53,235 nt of DNA from an uncultured Prevotella sp. (GTDB lineage: Bacteria; Bacteroidota; Bacteroidia; Bacteroidales; Bacteroidaceae), in assembly GCA_937895845.1 (NCBI GenBank), contig CALBLK010000060.1, positions 1 to 53,235 on the forward strand, written 5' to 3'. Under the pieces are notes generated by a model. It was not told the DNA's origin. It saw only the letters and a program-made list of their open reading frames with translations, and made no database searches. Each line of letters starts with the position of its first letter. The stretch's first letter is position 1. Shown here one piece after another: positions 18,081-27,133 of the stretch. The translations under genes and the position numbers were made by a program.

Positions 18081-18168
18081 GATAAGTCCGTATCAGTGGT
18101 TGCTGATAGACCTTATCCCATCAGTTTGATATGCGGGTTGGAGCGTCCTGTTCCAACCCCTTTTTTTG
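18081..18168 (+). ncRNA. Candidate structured small RNA of about 85-90 nt
   Basis: The interval starts with a nested hairpin: GATAAG (18081-18086) pairs with CTTATC (18112-18117), and TATCAG (18091-18096) with CTGATA (18103-18108), around a 6-nt loop. A linker leads to a terminator hairpin. Together with the promoter immediately upstream this is a complete transcription unit without a protein. It was not recognised as tmRNA, SRP RNA, 6S RNA or RNase P. It lies convergent to the ROK kinase gene and divergent from trp, so a link to either is possible but unproven. Confidence 0.65.
18135..18168 (+). terminator. Intrinsic terminator of the candidate small RNA
   Basis: GGGTTGGA (18135-18142) and TCCAACCC (18152-18159) form a perfect 8-bp stem with a 9-nt loop, followed by C and seven Ts. 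Confidence 0.85.
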
Positions 18169-18266
18169 GGGGGCTTGCCCCTGTGACAGCCTTCAGCCCG
18201 AAATCTCCCCGCAAGGGTCTGAGTCGCCTGCACCGCCACTCTTTCCAATGCCAGAGGACTTGAATG

Positions 18267-19241
18267 TCAGATGTCCCATCCGACGGCACTGGCGCCAAGC
18301 ACGGCTGCTGAAGAGCCGTCGAGCGCACTCACCAAAAATTGGGCCTTGCCCTTGTACACTTTCATCACGTGGCTGTCGTAGGCCTGTTTGACGGGGTTCA
18401 TGATCAGGTCTCCGGCCTTGACCAGTCCGCCGAAGAAGACAAAGGCCTCGGGGGAGCAGAATGTGGCGAAGTCGGCGCACGCCTCTCCTAACATCTTCCC
18501 TGTGCGCTGGAATATCTCGCTGGCCAAGGCGTCACCTTTTCCAGCCGCAATGCTCACGTCGAGCGAGGTGATGTCCTCGGGTGCAATGTCGCGGAGAAGC
18601 GATGGCGTGTTGGTCGTTGCCAGCAGTTCCCGAGCGGTGCGGGCCACTCCTGTGGCTGAACAGTAGGCTTCCAGGCAGCCCCTTCGGCCACATCCGCAGA
18701 GCCGTCCGTTTTCGCGAACCATCGTGACATGGCCCAGTTCGCCGGCAAAACCGTCGCAGCCGTAGACCAGTTGGCCGTTGACAACGATGCCCGAACCCAC
18801 CCCGGTGCCTAAGGTAATCATGATGAAATTCTTCATGCCGCGTGCCACACCATAGGTCATTTCGCCAATGGCAGCCGCCTTGGCATCGTTGGTCATGGCC
18901 ACAGGGATGCCCAGGGCCTTGCTGAACATGCCCGCCAGCGGAACTGTGCCCTTGGCCCAGGCCAGGTTGGAGGCGCACTCAATGGTGCCCTTGTAGTAGT
19001 TGGCGTTTGGTGCCCCTATGCCCATGGCCTTGATGTTGCCAATGCCGTCCACCTGGTCGATGATGGCTTGCAGGGCCTCTACGGACGCGGCTACATATTC
19101 CTCGGCCGTCTTGAACCCCTGGGTGCGGATGGCCGTTGTCGCCTTGATGTTGCCCCGGCTGTCGACAATGCCGAAGACAGAGTTGGTGCCCCCAAGGTCA
19201 AGGCCGATGCAATAGGGCTTGATACTGTTTGATGTGTCCAT
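18267..19241 (-). CDS. ROK-family sugar kinase, probable glucokinase
   Basis: 324 aa. An ATP-binding GLDLGGTNSVFGI near the N terminus, the GTGVGSGIVVNG loop, the substrate-binding GELGH (Glu/His) and the zinc-binding ROK cluster CGCGRRGCLEAYCS are all present. ROK kinases of this size in Bacteroidetes usually phosphorylate glucose. It is transcribed alone; a minus-strand -7 box TAATTTTG lies at 19293-19286. Confidence 0.9.
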   Translation of the reverse strand: MDTSNSIKPYCIGLDLGGTNSVFGIVDSRGNIKATTAIRTQGFKTAEEYVAASVEALQAIIDQVDGIGNIKAMGIGAPNANYYKGTIECASNLAWAKGTVPLAGMFSKALGIPVAMTNDAKAAAIGEMTYGVARGMKNFIMITLGTGVGSGIVVNGQLVYGCDGFAGELGHVTMVRENGRLCGCGRRGCLEAYCSATGVARTARELLATTNTPSLLRDIAPEDITSLDVSIAAGKGDALASEIFQRTGKMLGEACADFATFCSPEAFVFFGGLVKAGDLIMNPVKQAYDSHVMKVYKGKAQFLVSALDGSSAAVLGASAVGWDI

Positions 19242-19285
19242 GTTGTTGAATCTGTAAGTTTTAGATGTTTAAGTTTCCTGTTTCG

Positions 19286-19376
19286 CAAAATTACGGATAT
19301 TCATTGAGAATAAAGAATAATTTGAGCGAAAACAGGCCGTTTGTGCATGATATGCCGCGGAAACCTTGTAACTTTG
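19286..19376. promoter_or_regulatory. Divergent promoter boxes for the ROK kinase and the MATE transporter
   Basis: CAAAATTA (19286-19293) reads TAATTTTG on the minus strand, towards the ROK gene. TAACTTTG (19369-19376) faces the MATE gene, 56 bp before its ATG. The -33 boxes are weak in both cases. Confidence 0.55.
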
Positions 19377-19432
19377 CACGCTTGAACAAGGATAACGCCC
19401 GTTTTGAAATAAAAAAGAAGATAAAGGAGAAT

Positions 19433-20797
19433 ATGGCACCATCGGCACCGAAGAACCAAGTGGATATGCTCCACGGACCACTCTTCATGAAGATAGTTCT
19501 GTTCACACTTCCATTGGCGGCAAGCAGCATCATGCAGCAGCTGTTCAACTCGGTGGATGTGGCTGTCGTGGGGCGCTTTGCCAGCAGCCAGGCCTTGGCG
19601 GCTGTGGGGAGCAACGCCCCGATTATCAGTCTGCTCATCAATCTCTTTCTTGGCGTGTCGATGGGTGCCAATGTCATCATCTCCAACCATATCGGCCAGA
19701 ATGACTGTCGCAGCATACGCGATGCCGTGGGCACGGTAGGCGTGGTCTCGGTGGGCAGCGGCCTGTTACTGATGGTGCTGGGCGTTCTGGTTGCGCGGCC
19801 CATACTGGCGGCGATGGACACTCCGGCCGATGTGCTCGATATGGCTGTCACCTACCTGCGCATCTACTTTGTGGGTATTCCTTTCTTCATGGTGTTCAAC
19901 TTTGGTGCGGCCATCCTGCGCAGCATGGGTGACACCCGCCGTCCACTGTATATACTGATGGTGGCCGGCGTGGTCAACACAGTGCTTAACCTCGTGTTCG
20001 TCATCGCTTTTCACATGGGCGTGGCCGGGGTGGCCATTGCCACATCCGTGGCCAATGCCGTTAGTGCAGGGCTGATTGTCTGGCTGCTGCTGCGCGAACC
20101 CGATCCGTTCCGGCTTGATGTCCGCCATCTGCGTGTCGAGTGGCGCGAGCTGAGCCGTATGCTCCGGATAGGTGTCCCTGCCGGGTTGCAGGGGGTGGTG
20201 TTCTCCGTGTCCAACGTGGTGCTCCAGGCCTCCATCAACACTTACGGCTATGCAGCCATAGCAGGTTCGGCAGCCGCTCTCAACTTCGAGTACTACAGCT
20301 ATTTCTTTATTGCTGCTTTCAATGGCGCTGCCATCACCTTTATCGGCCAGAACTACGGAGCGGGGCAGAATGGCCGTGTGAACCGTATCTTCTGGATTTG
20401 CATGGGCATGGGTGGTGTGTGTTGCGCCCTGTTCAACGGTCTCTTTGTGTGGCAGGACGACTTTTTCCTCGGTCTGTTTACCGCCGACCCTCATGTGGTT
20501 GAGTATGGCAAGATAAGGATGCGCACCGTCCTTGCCTTTCAGTTTATAGCAGTAAGCTACGAAGTGTCAGGCTCGGCTATGCGTGGCATGGAAAAGTCGG
20601 TGGCTCCCACGCTGGTCATCATCTTCGGCACCTGCGTGCTCCGCATGGTGTGGGTCTATGTCGTGGCACCCCTTTGGCCTGGCTTCATGAATCTCATCAT
20701 GGTTTACCCCCTGTCGTGGTCGGTCACCGGTGTGCTGATGGGCACGCTCTATGCCGTTCAATGGCGCAGAGCGAGGGCTGCCGAGCGGGGCTTGTGA
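19433..20797 (+). CDS. MATE-family efflux transporter
   Basis: 454 aa, about 12 hydrophobic segments, cation-coupled multidrug export across the inner membrane. MATE hallmarks include the opening LHGPLFMKIVLFTLPLAASSIMQQ-type segment, VDVAVVGRF and the mid-protein FNFGAAILRSMGDTRRP. The ATG at 19433 has AAGGAGA just upstream and lies after the promoter box. The longer in-frame extension back to 19265 would cross that promoter and is rejected. The substrate is unknown. Confidence 0.9.
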   Translation: MAPSAPKNQVDMLHGPLFMKIVLFTLPLAASSIMQQLFNSVDVAVVGRFASSQALAAVGSNAPIISLLINLFLGVSMGANVIISNHIGQNDCRSIRDAVGTVGVVSVGSGLLLMVLGVLVARPILAAMDTPADVLDMAVTYLRIYFVGIPFFMVFNFGAAILRSMGDTRRPLYILMVAGVVNTVLNLVFVIAFHMGVAGVAIATSVANAVSAGLIVWLLLREPDPFRLDVRHLRVEWRELSRMLRIGVPAGLQGVVFSVSNVVLQASINTYGYAAIAGSAAALNFEYYSYFFIAAFNGAAITFIGQNYGAGQNGRVNRIFWICMGMGGVCCALFNGLFVWQDDFFLGLFTADPHVVEYGKIRMRTVLAFQFIAVSYEVSGSAMRGMEKSVAPTLVIIFGTCVLRMVWVYVVAPLWPGFMNLIMVYPLSWSVTGVLMGTLYAVQWRRARAAERGL

Positions 20798-20893
20798 CGA
20801 GGATTTCGCCAAGGAAAACAAAAAGCGGGCGGTCAAAGATTTAAACACAAAAACTTGTGTATCTCGTATAATTTTAGCAATTTTGCAGTCGTT

Positions 20894-21559
20894 ATGCCAT
20901 TTCCGATTCACATAAACATATTGGATTTCATCTTCAAGGGGATGCTGATTGGTATGATAGCGTCTGCTCCGATGGGGCCTGTCGGTGTGCTGTGTGTCCA
21001 GCGCACGCTGAACAAGGGCCGTTGGTATGGCTTCATTACAGGTATCGGCGCAGCCTTGAGTGACATTATCTATGCCGGGATTGCCGGATATGGCATGAGC
21101 TATGTGATGGATTTTATCAACAACCAGCAGTACCGCTGGTATCTCCAGATAGCCGGAAGCCTGATGCTGCTGGCCTTTGGCGTTTACACCTACCGCACAG
21201 ACCCCACGCGCAAGATGCACAAGTCGGGCACCAACAAAGGCACGCTGGTGCACAATGCGTTCACGGCCTTTCTCGTCACATTCTCCAATCCCCTCATTAT
21301 CTTCCTTTTCTTGGCTTGCTATGCCCAGTTTGCCTTTGTGCTGCCCGACCATCCCTTTGAGATGTGTGTGGGCTTTCTCAGTATTGTGGCCGGCGCATTG
21401 CTCTGGTGGTTTGGCCTGACATGGCTGGTGGACAAAATCAGGGGGAAATTTGACACCAATGGCATCCGCCTGATCAACCAGGTGATTGGGGCTGTTGTGA
21501 TGATATTCTCGGTTATCATCCTGTTTGGCTCGGTCACGAACTTATACCGATTCTTTTAA
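20894..21559 (+). CDS. LysE-family transporter
   Basis: 221 aa membrane protein with about six hydrophobic segments and the LysE/RhtB opening GMLIGMIASAPMGPVGVLCVQ. The family exports amino acids or related solutes. The ATG at 20894 is preferred. A promoter-like TTG (20855-20857), 20 bases, then CAATTTTG (one mismatch to consensus) ends just before it, so the transcript could have almost no leader. Confidence 0.85.
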   Translation: MPFPIHINILDFIFKGMLIGMIASAPMGPVGVLCVQRTLNKGRWYGFITGIGAALSDIIYAGIAGYGMSYVMDFINNQQYRWYLQIAGSLMLLAFGVYTYRTDPTRKMHKSGTNKGTLVHNAFTAFLVTFSNPLIIFLFLACYAQFAFVLPDHPFEMCVGFLSIVAGALLWWFGLTWLVDKIRGKFDTNGIRLINQVIGAVVMIFSVIILFGSVTNLYRFF

Positions 21560-21567
21560 CTGCACAG

Positions 21568-22116
21568 ATGTTTATAGCGCAAGAGTTACGAAAAACCAAT
21601 ATCGCAGAGTACCTGCTGTATATGTGGCAGGTTGAGGATATCATCAGGGCCTTTGGCTGCTCGCTGTCGCGCATTCGCCATGAATACGTCGACAAGTTTG
21701 ACTACAGTGACGAGCAGAAGGAGGAACTTGCTGACTGGTATGGCAACCTGGTGACGATGATGAACCAGGAAGGATGCCGCGAACATGGGCATTTGCAAAT
21801 CAACAAGGTGACCCTGATGACCCTGGAGGAGTTGCACGCCAGGCTGCTGCAAAGTCCGAAGTACCCCTTTTACACTGCAGAGTATTACAAAGTGCTGCCC
21901 TTTATCGTGGAACTGCGAAACAAGGGCGCAAACAAGAGTGAAGGAGAGGTGGAGACCTGTCTCAACGCCCTGTACGGAGTGATGATGCTGCGCTTGCAGA
22001 AAAAGGACATCTCACAGGACACGGCCCATGCCGTGAGGGAAATAACCACGCTTGTGGGGATGCTCAATGACTACTATATGAAAGACCGCAACGGAGAACT
22101 TGAAGACCTGGAGTGA
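21568..22116 (+). CDS. DUF4924 family protein
   Basis: 182 aa, mostly helical and rich in charged residues, opening MFIAQELRKTNIAEYLLYMWQVEDIIRAF. This matches the Bacteroidetes-specific DUF4924 family, whose function is unknown. It begins 9 bp after the LysE gene. The same neighbours (rfbD, prfC) are common for this family. Confidence 0.75.
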   Translation: MFIAQELRKTNIAEYLLYMWQVEDIIRAFGCSLSRIRHEYVDKFDYSDEQKEELADWYGNLVTMMNQEGCREHGHLQINKVTLMTLEELHARLLQSPKYPFYTAEYYKVLPFIVELRNKGANKSEGEVETCLNALYGVMMLRLQKKDISQDTAHAVREITTLVGMLNDYYMKDRNGELEDLE

Positions 22117-22230
22117 GCAGCTGGCTGCGCTTCGAGGCATGACCAGTCGGGAGGCGCAAGCGCGTTGAACCGGGTGTGGAAAATACTGAATGGATGAATT
22201 ACAACTGTCAAACACTTAATACGTAAGAAT

Positions 22231-23091
22231 ATGAACATACTGATTACAGGCTGTAACGGCCAGCTGGGAAACGAGATGCAACTGCTGGAAAAAGAAAACT
22301 CCCAGCATACTTTTTTCAATACGGATGTGGCTGAGCTGGACATCACCAACCAACTGGCTGTGGCTGACTATATAGACCGCAACCGGATTGACTGTGTGGT
22401 GAACTGTGCCGCCTATACGGCGGTGGACAAGGCAGAGGACAACAAGGAACTGTGTACGACGCTAAACACGCTGGCTCCGGCCTATCTGGCTGCCGCGGTG
22501 GCCAAGCGCGGTGGCTCGATGGTGCAGATTTCGACCGACTACGTGTTTGACGGAACGCACCACACCCCCTATCTTGAGAGCGACTCGCCCGCTCCGAACA
22601 GCGTTTACGGCAGCACCAAGCTGGCAGGCGAGCTGGGCGCAACCAAGTTGTGCAAGAATGTGATGATTATCCGAACTGCCTGGCTGTACAGCACCTTTGG
22701 CAACAACTTTGTGAAGACCATGATCAGGTTGGGGCGCGAGCGCACCGAGCTTGGTGTCATCTTCGACCAGATAGGCACACCTACATATGCGGCCGATTTG
22801 GCCAAAGTCATCATGACGGCTGTCAACAAGGGGATTGTGCCTGGCGTCTACCATTTCTCCAACGAAGGCGTTATCAGCTGGTATGACTTCACGAAAGCCA
22901 TCCACCGTATTGCCGGCATTACCACCTGCAAGGTGAAGCCGCTGCATACGGCCGAATACCCCACTCCGGCCAAGCGCCCTGCCTACAGTGTGCTTGACAA
23001 GACCAAGATCAAGGAGACCTACGATATAGAGATTCCCTACTGGGAGGAATCGCTGGAGCGTTGCGTCAGTCTGCTCGAAAGCGGAAAATAA
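22231..23091 (+). CDS. rfbD: dTDP-4-dehydrorhamnose reductase
   Basis: 286 aa extended short-chain reductase. NAD(P)-binding ITGCNGQLGNEM lies at the N terminus, with CAAYTAVDKAE, the catalytic YGSTKLAGE (Tyr, Lys) and RTAWLYSTFGNNF. It performs the last step of dTDP-L-rhamnose synthesis for surface polysaccharide. The rest of the rfb pathway is not in the window. It lies 7 bp before prfC. Confidence 0.93.
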   Translation: MNILITGCNGQLGNEMQLLEKENSQHTFFNTDVAELDITNQLAVADYIDRNRIDCVVNCAAYTAVDKAEDNKELCTTLNTLAPAYLAAAVAKRGGSMVQISTDYVFDGTHHTPYLESDSPAPNSVYGSTKLAGELGATKLCKNVMIIRTAWLYSTFGNNFVKTMIRLGRERTELGVIFDQIGTPTYAADLAKVIMTAVNKGIVPGVYHFSNEGVISWYDFTKAIHRIAGITTCKVKPLHTAEYPTPAKRPAYSVLDKTKIKETYDIEIPYWEESLERCVSLLESGK

Positions 23092-23098
23092 AACGGTT

Positions 23099-24667
23099 AT
23101 GAATCCTGAAATAGAAAGAAGAAGAACATTTGCCATTATCTCACACCCCGATGCCGGTAAGACCACACTGACGGAGAAGTTCCTCTTGTTTGGTGGCCAG
23201 ATCCAGGTGGCCGGTGCGGTGAAGAGCAACAAGATAAAGAAAACCGCCACGTCCGACTGGATGGAGATAGAGAAACAGCGCGGTATCTCTGTGTCCACCT
23301 CCGTGATGGAGTTTGATTACCGCGATTACAAGGTGAACATCCTCGACACTCCCGGGCACCAGGACTTTGCGGAGGACACCTACCGTACACTGACAGCCGT
23401 TGACTCGGCCATCATCGTGGTTGACGGGGCCAAGGGCGTGGAGACCCAGACACGCAAGCTGATGGCCGTGTGCAGGATGAGGAAGACACCCGTCATCATC
23501 TTTATCAACAAGATGGACCGTGAGGGCCGCGACCCCTTTGACTTGTTGGATGAGCTTGAGCAGGAGCTTGAAATCAAAGTGAGGCCGCTGAGCTGGCCGA
23601 TAAACCAGGGGGCAAGGTTCAAGGGTGTCTACAATATTTACGAGAACAAACTGGACCTCTTCACTCCCGACAAGCAGCGCGTGACAGAGAAAGTGGAGGT
23701 AGACGTGAACAGCCCGTCGCTGGACGAGCACGTAGGCTCTGCCGATGCGGCCAAACTGCGCGAGGACTTGGAACTGGTCAACGGCGTTTACCCGGAGTTC
23801 AACGTGGATGACTACCGGGACGCTGACGTGGCACCCGTGTTTTTTGGGTCTGCACTCAACAATTTCGGCGTGCAGGAACTGCTCAACTGCTTTGTGGAGA
23901 TTGCACCCAGCCCGCGGCCAACCAAGGCAGAGGAGCGTGTGGTCAGTCCTGATGAGAGCAAGTTCACGGGATTTATCTTCAAGATAACGGCCAACATAGA
24001 CCCCAACCACCGCTCGTGCATCGCCTTCTGCAAGGTGTGTAGCGGCAAGTTCGTGCGCAACCAGCCCTATCTGCACGTGCGGCTGGGCAAGACGTTGCGC
24101 TTCTCTTCGCCAACCCAGTTCATGGCACAGCGCAAGAGCACGATAGACGAGGCGTGGCCGGGTGACATCGTTGGCTTGCCCGACAACGGCATCTTTAAGA
24201 TTGGTGACACACTGACTGAGGGCGAGCAGCTGCATTTCCGCGGTCTGCCGAGCTTCTCCCCCGAGATGTTCAAGTACATTGAGAATGCTGACCCCATGAA
24301 GTCAAAGCAGTTGCAAAAGGGCATTGACCAGCTGATGGACGAGGGCGTGGCCCAGCTGTTCGTCAACCAGTTTAACGGGCGCAAGATAATCGGCACGGTA
24401 GGGCAGCTGCAGTTTGAGGTAATCCAGTACCGTTTGGAAAACGAGTACAATGCCAAGTGCCGCTGGGAGCCGGTGCACCTCTACAAGGCGTGCTGGATTG
24501 AGGGCGATGACGAGGCCGAACTGGAGAGCTTCAAAAAGAGAAAATACCAATATATGGCGAAAGACAGGGACGGACGTGATGTCTTTTTGGCCGACAGCAG
24601 CTATGTGCTGTCAATGGCCCAGGAAGATTTCAAGCACATCAAGTTCCATTTCACCAGTGAGTTCTGA
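23099..24667 (+). CDS. prfC: Peptide chain release factor 3
   Basis: 522 aa translational GTPase that removes RF1/RF2 from the ribosome. GTP motifs are HPDAGKTTLTEKFLLFGG, DTPGHQDFAEDT and FINKMDREGRDP. The RF3-specific C-terminal region is present (LENEYNAKCRWEP, MAKDRDGRDVFLADSSYVL). Full length. Confidence 0.96.
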   Translation: MNPEIERRRTFAIISHPDAGKTTLTEKFLLFGGQIQVAGAVKSNKIKKTATSDWMEIEKQRGISVSTSVMEFDYRDYKVNILDTPGHQDFAEDTYRTLTAVDSAIIVVDGAKGVETQTRKLMAVCRMRKTPVIIFINKMDREGRDPFDLLDELEQELEIKVRPLSWPINQGARFKGVYNIYENKLDLFTPDKQRVTEKVEVDVNSPSLDEHVGSADAAKLREDLELVNGVYPEFNVDDYRDADVAPVFFGSALNNFGVQELLNCFVEIAPSPRPTKAEERVVSPDESKFTGFIFKITANIDPNHRSCIAFCKVCSGKFVRNQPYLHVRLGKTLRFSSPTQFMAQRKSTIDEAWPGDIVGLPDNGIFKIGDTLTEGEQLHFRGLPSFSPEMFKYIENADPMKSKQLQKGIDQLMDEGVAQLFVNQFNGRKIIGTVGQLQFEVIQYRLENEYNAKCRWEPVHLYKACWIEGDDEAELESFKKRKYQYMAKDRDGRDVFLADSSYVLSMAQEDFKHIKFHFTSEF

Positions 24668-24684
24668 CAATACAGAGAAAGACG

Positions 24685-25254
24685 ATGACCGTAAAGGAAG
24701 ATATTGAGAATGCAGTGAATGTGCTGCGCAAGGGTGGGGTGATTCTCTATCCTACTGACACGGTGTGGGGTATAGGCTGCGACGCCACCAACGCCGAGGC
24801 CGTGGCCCGTGTTTACAAAATCAAGCAGCGCGATGACTCCAAGGCGTTGATATGCCTAGTTGACAGCGAAGCGCGCCTGCAACGATACTTCCGCCAGGTG
24901 CCCAATGTGGCATGGGACTTGTTGGAGTGTGCTGTCAGGCCAATGACAGTGATTCTTGATGGTGCGGTGAACCTGGCGGACAACCTGATAGCCAGTGACG
25001 GCAGCGTTGGAATGCGCATCACCGGCGAGGCTTTTTCAAAAGAACTGTGCTACCGTTTCCAAAAGGCCATTGTGTCCACCTCGGCCAACATCTCGGGACA
25101 GCCGGCGGCGCAGAACTTCTGTGACATTGTTCCGGAACTGTTGGAGCAGGTTGACTATGTGTGCTGGAGCCGCCGGCAGGAGCACAAGCCCCACCAGCCC
25201 TCGAGCATCGTCAAGCTGGGCAGCGGCGGCGAGGTGAACATTATCAGAAAATAA
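24685..25254 (+). CDS. Sua5/YciO/TsaC-family threonylcarbamoyl-AMP synthase
   Basis: 189 aa with the family opening GGVILYPTDTVWGIGCD, KQRDDSKALICLVDS, SVGMRI and VSTSANISGQPA. TsaC members make threonylcarbamoyl-AMP for t6A37 of tRNA; YciO members are closely similar. The gene lies between prfC and a ClC protein with gaps of 17 and 6 bp. Confidence 0.88.
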   Translation: MTVKEDIENAVNVLRKGGVILYPTDTVWGIGCDATNAEAVARVYKIKQRDDSKALICLVDSEARLQRYFRQVPNVAWDLLECAVRPMTVILDGAVNLADNLIASDGSVGMRITGEAFSKELCYRFQKAIVSTSANISGQPAAQNFCDIVPELLEQVDYVCWSRRQEHKPHQPSSIVKLGSGGEVNIIRK

Positions 25255-25260
25255 AGTTTT

Positions 25261-27075
25261 ATGGCCGAAACGCTCTCTTCTGAAGCAACAGGGCAGAAAT
25301 CGCTGTTTGAACGAGTGCAGGATTGGCGCGAGGAACACGTCAGCCAGCGCACGTTCGTCCTGGCGCTCGCCTTCCTTGTCGGACTGTTCTCGGCAGTGGC
25401 CGCTTTCATTCTTCATGGACTGATCAACCAGATAGTGGCACTGCTCACAGGGTCTTTTGACAGTGGAACAGCCAACTGGCTCTATTTGGTTTATCCTGTT
25501 ATCGGCATCTACCTGACCTCCCTCTTTGTCCGTTACATAGTCAAGGACAATATCAGTCACGGTATCACTCGGATACTCTATGCCATCAGTAGCAAGAAGA
25601 GCAGGTTGCGTGGGCACAACTGCTGGTCGTCGGTCATTGCCTCGGCCATCACCATCGGCTTCGGTGGCTCTGTGGGAGCCGAGGCGCCCATTGTGCTCAC
25701 CGGGTCTGCCATCGGGTCTAACCTCGGACAGTTGTTCAAGCTGGACAACAAGACACTGATGCTCTTGGTGGGCTGTGGCGCAGCGGGCGCCATTGCCGGA
25801 ATCTTCAAGGCTCCCATCGCCGGACTGGTGTTCACGCTCGAGGTGCTGATGATTGACCTTACTATGGCCTCGCTGCTGCCAATTCTGGTTTCGTGTGTCA
25901 CGGCAACGTGCTTTACCTATATCTTCAGCGGAACAACGGCTTTGTTCACATTCACACTCGACAGCGCGTGGACAGTAGGGCGGGTGCCGGCTAACATCCT
26001 GCTGGGCGTGTGCTGCGGGTTGGTGAGCCTTTACTTTATCCGTACGATGACGTTCTGCGAGGACATCTTCGCCCGGTTCAAGGACCGCCCTTATGTGAAA
26101 CTGGCCATAGGCGGGGCCACGCTGAGCTTGCTCATCTTCCTGTTCCCATCGCTGTATGGCGAGGGTTATGGTGTCATCAACCTCCTGCTCAACGGGAAGT
26201 CAGACAGTGACTGGGATGCCATCATGAACAACTCGCTCTTCGCCGGCAACGCACACATGCTCGTTCTCTACCTGTCACTGGTGCTGTTCACCAAGGTGGT
26301 GGCCACATCGGCCACCAATGGGGGTGGCGGCTGCGGAGGAACCTTTGCTCCAAGCCTGTTTATCGGGTGCTTTGCCGGTTTCCTGTTCGCCTACCTGTGG
26401 AACGAGTACGGAATGGGCGGCCACCTGCCCGAGAAGAACTTCGCGCTATTGGGAATGGCCGGCGTGATGTCGGGCGTGATGCACGCCCCATTGACCGGCA
26501 TCTTTCTCATTGCCGAGATAACCGGGGGCTACGACCTGTTTCTTCCCTTGATGATTGTGAGCGTCTGCTCCTATCTGACCATTAACATCTTTGAACCGCA
26601 CAGCATCTACGGCATGCGGCTGGCCAAGCAGGGCAAGCTCATCACGCATCATACCGACCATGCCATCCTTACTCTGATGAGCCTTGACAGTGTGATTGAC
26701 CGCAATTTCTTGCCAGTGACCCCCGACATGTACCTGGGGGACATTGTCAATAAAATCAGCCGTAGCAAGACAGACATCCTCCCTGTGCTTGATGCCGCTG
26801 GAGGATTGCTGGGCGAGATTGACATCACCAAGATACGCCATGTGATGTTTCGCATAGAACTGTATCACCACTTCAGAGCCCGGCAGCTGATGACGGAACC
26901 TGCTGCCACACTCAATGACCACGCTCCGATGACTGATGTGATGAAAGTGTTTGACAGCACGCACGCTGACTGGCTGCCCGTGCTTGACAGCGAAAAGCAC
27001 CTGAAAGGCTATATATCCCGGCAAAAAATGTATGGAATGTATCGTAAAATGGTGGCCGACATGAGTCAGGACTGA
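25261..27075 (+). CDS. ClC-family chloride channel or antiporter with CBS domains
   Basis: 604 aa. The membrane part (about residues 35-440) includes GSVGAEAPIVLTG, in which the gating Glu is kept although the usual GREGP reads GAEAP. AAGAIAGIFKAPIAGLVFTLEV and GGGGCGGTFAPSLFIG are also present. The C-terminal about 140 residues form a CBS pair (around VTPDMYLGDIV and MTEPAATLNDHAPM) that probably senses nucleotides. Channel versus H+/Cl- exchange cannot be decided from sequence alone. Confidence 0.9.
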   Translation: MAETLSSEATGQKSLFERVQDWREEHVSQRTFVLALAFLVGLFSAVAAFILHGLINQIVALLTGSFDSGTANWLYLVYPVIGIYLTSLFVRYIVKDNISHGITRILYAISSKKSRLRGHNCWSSVIASAITIGFGGSVGAEAPIVLTGSAIGSNLGQLFKLDNKTLMLLVGCGAAGAIAGIFKAPIAGLVFTLEVLMIDLTMASLLPILVSCVTATCFTYIFSGTTALFTFTLDSAWTVGRVPANILLGVCCGLVSLYFIRTMTFCEDIFARFKDRPYVKLAIGGATLSLLIFLFPSLYGEGYGVINLLLNGKSDSDWDAIMNNSLFAGNAHMLVLYLSLVLFTKVVATSATNGGGGCGGTFAPSLFIGCFAGFLFAYLWNEYGMGGHLPEKNFALLGMAGVMSGVMHAPLTGIFLIAEITGGYDLFLPLMIVSVCSYLTINIFEPHSIYGMRLAKQGKLITHHTDHAILTLMSLDSVIDRNFLPVTPDMYLGDIVNKISRSKTDILPVLDAAGGLLGEIDITKIRHVMFRIELYHHFRARQLMTEPAATLNDHAPMTDVMKVFDSTHADWLPVLDSEKHLKGYISRQKMYGMYRKMVADMSQD

Positions 27076-27133
27076 CAGGGAATGGCTGTGGATGGCAACG
27101 ACAGTAAAGAAGAAATAGAATAAGGGTGAAAAC

